Shown piece after piece: positions 6,251 through 10,859 of a DNA stretch of 10,859 nucleotides. The first letter of the stretch is position 1. The number at the start of each line of letters is the position of its first letter. The stretch comes from JAFGED01 sp964551295. Its GTDB lineage: Bacteria > Chloroflexota > Anaerolineae > B4-G1. The position numbers and the translations under genes were made by a program. The stretch lies in assembly GCA_964551295.1 (NCBI GenBank), contig CAZKDJ010000141.1, forward strand, positions 1-10,859. Reading direction: 5' to 3'. Under the pieces are notes generated by a model. It did no database searches. It saw nothing but the letters and a program-made list of their open reading frames with translations, and was not told the DNA's origin.

Positions 6251-7498
6251 GTGTGTGCTTCAAAAAGACGCTGTTTAGCTCGTGCGTCGTTTCCCTTGCT
6301 TACTGCTTTTGGCCTGGCCCTGGTCCTGTTGCTGGTGTTGATGGGAGTGACTGCCGGCGCGGCTCGCAGATCTCCTTCGGTGCCGCGATCCGCCGAGCAA
6401 GCCGCCTCGACCTGGCTGGGTAATCCCGTCGCCGGTGAGCCCTACACGGCACGTCACATCTGGGATCTGCAGGTTTGGCGTGGGCGCGTTTATCTGGGCT
6501 ACGGCGATTGGATCGGCAACTCTGGGCCGTTGGATATCTGGTATTACACACCTGCAGTCGGTTGCTTCGTCAGTGAAACCGTTTACGTTAGCGCCACGTT
6601 ACCTGCTGCCCGGCTTAACGAGGAGGCCATTCACCGCTACGTGGTCATTGATGGCGACCTGTACATACCTGGCACAGACCCGAAAGACTCGTGGGAATGG
6701 GGCAACTTTTACCGTAACGATGGGAGTGGGTGGGGGCAGTACCGCACCATTCTCAACGGTGTCCATACTTTCGACCTGGCTGGCTACAATGACGACCTGT
6801 TTGCGGCCATCGGTACCGATGGGACTGAGCCTCTGTTGCGTTCCTCAAACGAGGGGCTTACCTGGACTGTGGCGATCAGCGAGGGCAGTGATATCTTTTT
6901 CACCAATCTTTACGAGTTGGACGGTATGCTGTTCGCCGTGAAGAGCCCTGTTAGTCCTGCTGATGTCTACACAAAGCCAGTCGTCTACTGCTACCAACCT
7001 CCCTGGTTCATCACCACGACGATTCAGCTTGTGGGGGATCGCTCCGCAATTCCGATTTTCGTGTATGACGACATGGTAACGTTTAAAGATACGGTGCTCT
7101 ATATTCCCTGGTCTCGGGAGACGAATATCTTGCACACCTGGCCGCTGACGGCGCTATATGCAATTGGGCCTGAACGGGATGGCCAGCCCGTGCTGTTTTT
7201 CGAGGGCAAGCACCCTCGCGACATCGTCGCGGTCGATGGGTGGATTTATGTGTTGGATGCTGGGGGGCCTCGCGATGTGTGGGATGCGGAGCCACCCGAT
7301 CCGGCTGGCTATACGGCGACGATCTATGCCAGCCGGGACTTGGTGACGTGGGTGCCTGCGGTCACGGCTCACTTTACCGACACGCCCAATGCCCTGGAGA
7401 TGTTGGATGGGTTCGCCTATGTGGGCACGTACAGCGGTGACGTGTACGCCTTGCCGCTCCTGAGTGTATACCTGCCTCTTGTGGTTCGTGACGGCTAG
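6251..7498 (+). CDS. Secreted beta-propeller-like protein of unknown function
   Basis: The N-terminus has a positive region (KRRCLARAS), a long hydrophobic core (LALVLLLVLMGVTAGA) and a likely cleavage near AGA/AR, so it is exported. The mature part has recurring strand-like units: DLQVWRGRVYLGYGDW, TFDLAGYNDDLFAAIGTDG, LLRSSNEGLTWTVA (BNR/sialidase-like), NLYELDGMLFAVKS, IYASRDLVTWVPAV and EMLDGFAYVGTYSGDVYAL. These suggest a beta-propeller of several blades, with no recognisable enzyme site. It ends in VYLPLVVRDG, a C-terminal pattern I recall from secreted Chloroflexota proteins. GTG 6251 is chosen because AGGAGG (6237-6242) lies eight bases before it; GTG 6245, six bases earlier in the same frame, is too close to that site. 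It converges on rsfS with 17 bases between stops and no visible terminator. Confidence 0.8.
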   Translation: MCASKRRCLARASFPLLTAFGLALVLLLVLMGVTAGAARRSPSVPRSAEQAASTWLGNPVAGEPYTARHIWDLQVWRGRVYLGYGDWIGNSGPLDIWYYTPAVGCFVSETVYVSATLPAARLNEEAIHRYVVIDGDLYIPGTDPKDSWEWGNFYRNDGSGWGQYRTILNGVHTFDLAGYNDDLFAAIGTDGTEPLLRSSNEGLTWTVAISEGSDIFFTNLYELDGMLFAVKSPVSPADVYTKPVVYCYQPPWFITTTIQLVGDRSAIPIFVYDDMVTFKDTVLYIPWSRETNILHTWPLTALYAIGPERDGQPVLFFEGKHPRDIVAVDGWIYVLDAGGPRDVWDAEPPDPAGYTATIYASRDLVTWVPAVTAHFTDTPNALEMLDGFAYVGTYSGDVYALPLLSVYLPLVVRDG

Positions 7499-7515
7499 GA
7501 TGAAAGGTGAGGGCG

Positions 7516-7863
7516 CTAGAGCATGCGCACGACCACGCGGCCTTCCTGCCACAGCCCTTCCAGGTCATAGTACCGGCGCATCTCCTTGGAGAACAGGTGG
7601 ACGACGGCGTCGCCATAGTCCATCAGGACCCACCCCGTGCCGGGCTCCCCTTCGACGTGCAGAAGTCTGGCATCCGTTTCTTGTTTAACCTTTTCCCTGA
7701 CGTCGTCCAAGATGGCTTTCGCCTGCCGGTCGCTGGTCGTGCTGCCGATCACAAAGTAATCGGCCAGGATCGAGATGTCGCGGATGTCGAGCAACAAGAC
7801 GTTTTCCCCTTTTTGGTCGGCGATGAGTTCTACGATGCGCCGGGCGAGTTCTAATGAGTCCAA
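7516..7863 (-). CDS. rsfS: Ribosomal silencing factor RsfS (Iojap/YbeB/DUF143 family)
   Basis: Binds ribosomal protein uL14 and blocks joining of the subunits, reducing translation in starvation (family knowledge). The 115-residue length is typical. Core motifs are clear: LLLDIRDISILADYFVIGST, then TSDRQAKAILDDV, and GEPGTGWVLMDYGDAVVHLFS. The start is TTG 7863 (MDSLELARRIVELI), supported by AAGGAAG seven bases upstream; no ATG is available near it. The gene stands alone, without the usual nadD, obgE or proA neighbours. Its start codon is only 26 bases from the end of the palindromic element 7890-8042, so its promoter must lie in or beyond that element. Confidence 0.97.
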   Translation of the reverse strand: MDSLELARRIVELIADQKGENVLLLDIRDISILADYFVIGSTTSDRQAKAILDDVREKVKQETDARLLHVEGEPGTGWVLMDYGDAVVHLFSKEMRRYYDLEGLWQEGRVVVRML

Positions 7864-7889
7864 AATTACACTTCCTTGATGGAGATTAG

Positions 7890-8042
7890 AGACTCAGTAG
7901 ATCCAAATTCTTGGTGTGCACATGTGCGTGTTGATGAAAATCACCTGCGAAACCGTCATTCTGAGCGTAGCGAAGAATCTCCGCCCTGCATTGGGAGACT
8001 CCTCGCTCCGCTCGGAGTGACGAAAATTGGATCTACTGAGAC
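7890..8042. repeat. Nested palindromic (MITE-like) element upstream of rsfS
   Basis: Outer ends CTCAGTAGATCCAA (7893-7906) and TTGGATCTACTGAG (8027-8040) are perfect 14-base inverted repeats. Inside, 7954-7980 (CGTCATTCTGAGCGTAGCGA...) and 7996-8022 form an imperfect 27-base stem with 22 matches around a 15-base loop. Translation across the inner stem gives RHSERSEESP, a peptide known from spurious ORFs across many genomes that carry this repeat. It contains no transposase, and the 50 bases 7991-8040 recur exactly at the start of the window. The limits are approximate because no clear target duplication was found. Confidence 0.85.
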
Positions 8043-8345
8043 TGGAGATTGCGCTTTCCCAGTCGAAGGTTGTCTCGATGTGTTCCCATATAGAGTCGGG
8101 AAGGGCAGTCATCTTTCTCCAATAGACCGTTCTCATGGAACGCTGCTCGCGTTTTGTCAATGTCGTACATTATGGCACGATGCTCATCTCGCCAATGGTC
8201 AATGCCAGGCCAGTATTGCGTATTGGGCGCGTGGGTCGCCGTTAATCGGCAGGCCTGTTGAGCCAGGGCTGAGGGCCAGCTTTGCGGCTCATGTCCACAT
8301 CTAGTGCAGAGCTACCAGGGCTGAGATGGACGCTGGCGTAGCTTA
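8043..8345. other. Non-coding or decayed stretch, no gene identified
   Basis: No Shine-Dalgarno plus start leads to a recognisable protein here. On the minus strand a frame of 92 codons is open from 8312 down to a stop at 8033-8035 made by the end of the palindromic element. It contains CTRCGH and YWPGIDHWRDEHRAIMYDID, but has no usable start before ATG 8170. It may be the remnant of a gene cut by the element; I cannot name it. CCAGGGCTGAG occurs twice (8262-8272, 8316-8326). Confidence 0.5.
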
Positions 8346-8421
8346 GATTCGACACTATCCAGCGATTTAGGGATGCCAATCTTGCCTTTTAGGAATTAAA
8401 ATCGCCAAAGTGTCGAAAATC
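8346..8421. repeat. Hairpin element with ends GATTCGACACT / AGTGTCGAAAATC
   Basis: TTCGACACT (8348-8356) pairs with AGTGTCGAA (8409-8417). Further in, GCGATTT (8362-8368) pairs with AAATCGC (8398-8404). This gives a 76-base imperfect stem with a loop of about 29 bases and no coding capacity. On the minus strand its end supplies the stop codon of a 14-codon frame starting at 8464 (MDLSITDLFDDDLG). Confidence 0.6.
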
Positions 8422-8471
8422 AGCCTAGATCGTCATCAAATAGGTCTGTGATTGAAAGGTCCATGCTGGAC

Positions 8472-8480
8472 ATTATACCA
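8472..8480 (-). promoter_or_regulatory. Candidate extended -10 promoter, minus strand
   Basis: Read on the minus strand, TGGTATAAT fits the extended -10 pattern TGnTATAAT. No -35 is visible. ATG 8464 follows seven bases after the hexamer, so a transcript would be leaderless or nearly so, and would read a 14-codon frame and then the hairpin 8346-8421. Confidence 0.3.
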
Positions 8481-8617
8481 CATCTAGTGCTTGGTTTGGA
8501 CATGAGCCGGGAGATTTTAAGGTTTGGCCGGCCAGTAGATAGCGGGGTGAGGCGGTCACCTCGTCGACCGATACAAGCGGTACAGCTCGCCTGCATGTAG
8601 TTGCAAGGTTTTGTGAT

Positions 8618-8645
8618 TTGACAATTCCGCGCCGCGTGGTAAAAT
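8618..8645 (+). promoter_or_regulatory. Strong sigma70 promoter without an adjacent gene
   Basis: TTGACA (8618-8623), a 16-base spacer and TAAAAT (8640-8645) match consensus in 11 of 12 positions. The expected start is near 8652. The first confident downstream gene begins at 9072, so this promoter drives either a leader of about 420 bases for the DUF362 operon or a separate RNA. Confidence 0.7.
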
Positions 8646-9071
8646 GCCCGCTGTTTTACGACAGGGGAAAGTGAGAGAAAAGGGAGGGAGCCACACTTCT
8701 TCGCTACTTTTCCCTCTACACTAGCCATTCAGAAATAAGATGGGAAGGTTCTGTAGCGCTTCCCGGCGTCTCTGCGTGCTCTTTGAGGGCAGTGTTATAC
8801 ACCTGGCGGTGGGTCTCTAGGATGCAGTTGAGCGCCCGCGCCAGTTGCTATTTTAGTGGGGGCGAAGCTTGTCAGCGCCCATAATGATAGTAGCGGCCGT
8901 AAGGATTGCCGACCTTGGTCCTGCGCGCGTTCTGGGACAAAGCCTTCGTTGGAATGCTGGGACCAGGAGGTGTCAAAGTGTTGAGCCAGATGCTTGTGTT
9001 CAGGGAAGCGGGAGATTTGGAGTCCGAGCGGTGCCGATTCCTATTGAATCTACTATACGAGGAGGCGTTGA
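8646..9071. other. Long leader or intergenic region, no confident gene
   Basis: Near the expected transcription start, GGGGAAAGT (8664-8672) can pair with ACTTTTCCCTC (about 8706-8716) with a bulge; no U-run follows. No tRNA, RNase P, SRP, 6S, tmRNA or riboswitch motif was recognised by eye. Between 8884 and 9151 two overlapping plus frames look partly protein-like: MIVAAVRIADLGPARVL in one, then AFWDKAFVGMLGPGGVKVL and CRFLLNLLYEEALNVGERRG in the next. This could be a frameshifted gene remnant, perhaps of a GNAT-type acetyltransferase, but the evidence is weak. The Shine-Dalgarno of the next gene is AGGAGG at 9060-9065. Confidence 0.5.
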
Positions 9072-10178
9072 ATGTCGGAGAAAGAAGAGGGTTGTGGTTC
9101 ATTGGCGGAAGCCCAAGATGTGGACTCTACAGTGGGCAGAGGAACTGGTGAATCCGATGAGTCAGAAACATCTATAGGTAAAAGCCTGGCAGCAACGAAA
9201 AGACCTGTCGTTAGCATCGCCAGAATCAAAGACGGCAGAATCGACATCGCGGTAGAGGAGGCTATCGACCTTCTTGGAGGAATCCAGACTATCGCTGAGG
9301 GCAAGGAGCGAATAATGCTCAAGCCCAATTTGGTGGGGGAGAGTCCCAGTATCACGACCAAGCCCGAGGTCGTCGAGGTGCTGGCACGGTTGATGCAGGA
9401 ATCTGGAAAGGAGGTCTTGATCGGTGAAGGCTCGGTGGCGGTCGCTGGATTCAACATAAGAGAAGGCAAGATTTGCCGGACGAGCAATCAAGAGATACTG
9501 GACGGGATGCAGCAGGTCGTGTTTGAGAGGCTCGGCTATACCGAAATGGCCGAATCGATGGGCATCCAACTCGTCGGCCTTCACTCGGGGGAGATGGTGA
9601 CCGTGAAACTGCTCAATGGCCTCTACTTTGACCAGATCACGCTTCATCGTTCTCTGACTGAAATCGATCTGCTTTGCTCTGTGCCGATGATGAAAACGCA
9701 CATGTTGTCGAAGGTGACTTTGGGAATGAAGAATCTGATGGGCGTTCTTCCTGGCACAGTTTATTGTGCCCCCCGAGTTCCGGTGCACGATCAGGCACTC
9801 GAGGCCGGGTCGCCGGAGATCGCTTTCGAAGTCGTTGATCTTGTCAGGGCCAACAAACTCGGTCTGGTGGTTATCGATGGTTCGATGGCCATGGAGGGCA
9901 AGGGGCCTACACATGGGCGTTTGATTGAGATGAATGTGATTATCGCTGGCACAAATCCCCTGGCGACGGACATGGTTGGTGCCAGCGTCATGGGCTTTGA
10001 GCCGGACGAGATTCCAATGTTTGTGTGGGCTAACAAGGTTGGGATGCGCCCGTGTGGGTTGGGTGAGATCGAGGTGAGGGGACAGGCGCTGGATAGTGTT
10101 CGGCGCGATTTCAAGCGGCCCCGCATCATCTCCTGGGATGTTATTCGTGATCTTTGGGGCGGTCGAGAGGTCGTATGA
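9072..10178 (+). CDS. DUF362 domain-containing protein
   Basis: A 368-residue protein with the DUF362 landmarks in order: LKPNLVGESPS (83-93), VLIGEGSVAVAGF (115-127), SVPMMKTHMLSKVTLGMKNL (203-222) with MGVLPG after it, VVIDGSMAMEGKGPTHG (266-282) and NPLATDMVGASVMGFEPDEI (295-314). The family's biochemical role is not established; members are often fused to ferredoxin domains, which this one lacks. Only scattered cysteines (8, 135, 202, 232, 328) are present, so no Fe-S cluster can be claimed. There is no signal peptide. Residues 1-44 are an unusual Glu/Ser/Gly-rich extension before the conserved RPVVSIARI. ATG 9072 is well placed, six bases after AGGAGG, although TTG 9102, GTG 9117 or GTG 9132 would also keep the domain. 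It lies 68 bases upstream of the PP-loop gene, so the two are probably co-transcribed. Confidence 0.9.
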   Translation: MSEKEEGCGSLAEAQDVDSTVGRGTGESDESETSIGKSLAATKRPVVSIARIKDGRIDIAVEEAIDLLGGIQTIAEGKERIMLKPNLVGESPSITTKPEVVEVLARLMQESGKEVLIGEGSVAVAGFNIREGKICRTSNQEILDGMQQVVFERLGYTEMAESMGIQLVGLHSGEMVTVKLLNGLYFDQITLHRSLTEIDLLCSVPMMKTHMLSKVTLGMKNLMGVLPGTVYCAPRVPVHDQALEAGSPEIAFEVVDLVRANKLGLVVIDGSMAMEGKGPTHGRLIEMNVIIAGTNPLATDMVGASVMGFEPDEIPMFVWANKVGMRPCGLGEIEVRGQALDSVRRDFKRPRIISWDVIRDLWGGREVV

Positions 10179-10246
10179 GGAGATCGTCCCATCTCTGCAA
10201 CCTGTGGCAAAAGTCCTCGTTGGGACCGTGTTGTAAGGAGCTAGCG

Positions 10247-10859
10247 ATGCCGAGCCAGGTCAGAATTTGCAAGCAATGTGTTCTGAAATCTACAACGCCT
10301 GGCGTTGAGATAAACGATAGCGGGATTTGTTCGGATTGTGCTCGTCACGACAAGCATCCAGGTTACGATCTAGAACGGCTGGCCGGGGAAATGGAGGATC
10401 GGTTTGCCGCGGTCAAGAAGGAAAGCAGGCCCTATCATACACTGGTTCGCTTCAGCGGAGGCAAGGATAGTGCCTGCCTGCTGTACAGGTTGAAGAATAC
10501 GTACGAGTTGAGGCCGCTGGCCCTCACCATCGTGCATCCTTTTCTGAACAGCCAAGCTTCGAGCAACGTGGATGCTGTTGCGCGCAGGTTGGGTGTTGAT
10601 CTGCTCAAGTTCTATCCTGATGAACACATGTTTGTCAAATTCGTCAGGTATGGTTTGCTGGAGGGGCCCAAGTATGGTTTGAAGGAGGATGTTGGTTGTG
10701 ACCTGTGTAGCTACATCTATCACTGGGTCACCCTTCGAATGGCGATGCGCATGAACATCCCCTATCTTCTCGACGGGGTCGATGCCGCCGAGCACGAGAA
10801 GCCTATCTTCGTAGATGGAGGGGCGATGAAGGTGGCCATGGAAAACGGGGTCAAGTACC
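10247..10859 (+). CDS. PP-loop ATPase, N-acetyl sugar amidotransferase-like (partial, 3' end missing)
   Basis: The first 204 codons are present and the frame is open at the window edge. CKQC (8-11) and CSDC (28-31) form a likely zinc site, with TTPGVEINDSGIC between them as in WbpG/PseA/WbuX-type N-acetyl sugar amidotransferases. FSGGKDSACLLYRL (69-82) is the ATP-pyrophosphatase PP-loop. CDLC (151-154) follows, then MNIPYLLDGVDAAEH. Such enzymes adenylate a sugar or other carbonyl and replace it with nitrogen, using ammonia from a glutaminase partner; related PP-loop proteins thiolate tRNA or act in cofactor synthesis. The exact substrate cannot be settled without the rest of the gene and its neighbours. 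ATG 10247 follows AAGGAG (10235-10240) by six bases. The link to DUF362 upstream suggests a shared pathway. Confidence 0.85.
   Translation, partial: MPSQVRICKQCVLKSTTPGVEINDSGICSDCARHDKHPGYDLERLAGEMEDRFAAVKKESRPYHTLVRFSGGKDSACLLYRLKNTYELRPLALTIVHPFLNSQASSNVDAVARRLGVDLLKFYPDEHMFVKFVRYGLLEGPKYGLKEDVGCDLCSYIYHWVTLRMAMRMNIPYLLDGVDAAEHEKPIFVDGGAMKVAMENGVKY

Larger units (their letters stand above)
8285..8509. repeat. Short direct and inverted repeats flanking a hairpin element
   Basis: CCACATCTAGTGC occurs at 8295-8307 and again at 8478-8490 as a direct repeat. CGGCTCATGTCC (8285-8296) and GGACATGAGCCG (8498-8509) are perfect inverted repeats. Together they bracket the hairpin element 8346-8421. 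The order suggests rearranged or decayed mobile DNA; no known insertion sequence is recognised. Confidence 0.6.

Noticed and set aside
7894..8160. 88-codon minus frame across the element
   Set aside because: Half of it translates the repeat and a competing frame is open over the same DNA; no family recognised.
8211..8232. Short match to a common cloning-vector sequence (GCGCCCAATACGCAA on the minus strand)
   Set aside because: Only about 15 bases agree with what I recall and the flanks do not, so contamination is not supported.
7876..8304. 142-codon plus frame containing RHSERSEESP
   Set aside because: It reads straight through the palindromic element and has no recognisable domain; HSERSEESP is a typical false peptide from this repeat.
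8420..8728. 102-codon minus frame covering the strong promoter
   Set aside because: It lies antisense to a near-consensus promoter and has no family features; only its last 14 codons drew attention and are noted separately.

Overview
The window looks like a piece of a metagenome-assembled or draft genome of a high-GC, free-living bacterium, most likely a member of the Chloroflexota (Anaerolineae-like). This is inferred from gene style and not proven. The signs are: a very long TPR protein with many Pro-x-Trp-Leu repeats; a secreted beta-propeller-like protein ending in VYLPLVVRDG; short nested palindromic elements of the type that gives spurious HSERSEESP peptides; and frequent TTG/GTG starts. 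A run of 10 N at 4932-4941 marks an assembly gap.

Layout. Positions 1-58 are the end of a dispersed palindromic element. An Rrf2-type Fe-S regulator (107-520, minus) diverges from a CrtZ-like carotenoid hydroxylase (818-1300, plus) whose start lies inside another inverted-repeat element (729-850). A histone-deacetylase-family amidohydrolase follows (1368-2396) with its own near-perfect sigma70 promoter. A second good promoter (2393-2421) drives a 1077-codon TPR/low-complexity protein and ndk (5708-6163) as a probable two-gene operon, closed by an intrinsic terminator at 6190-6222. Then come a secreted propeller-like protein (6251-7498) and, convergent to it, rsfS (7516-7863, minus).

From about 7890 to 9071 there is no convincing intact gene. 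This accessory stretch holds a nested palindromic element (7890-8042) that shares 50 identical bases with the window start, a second hairpin element (8346-8421), short direct and inverted repeats, open frames that may be gene remnants, and a strong lone promoter (8618-8645) followed by a 420-base leader or unannotated RNA. The window ends with a DUF362 protein (9072-10178) and the first 204 codons of a PP-loop ATPase resembling N-acetyl sugar amidotransferases (10247 to the edge), probably one operon and possibly the edge of a surface-glycan or cofactor cluster.

The first two thirds are mostly housekeeping (nucleotide balance, ribosome silencing, carotenoid modification, deacetylation). The most unusual content is the repeat biology: small palindromes at gene starts, and a protein whose internal repeats resemble a dispersed intergenic motif.
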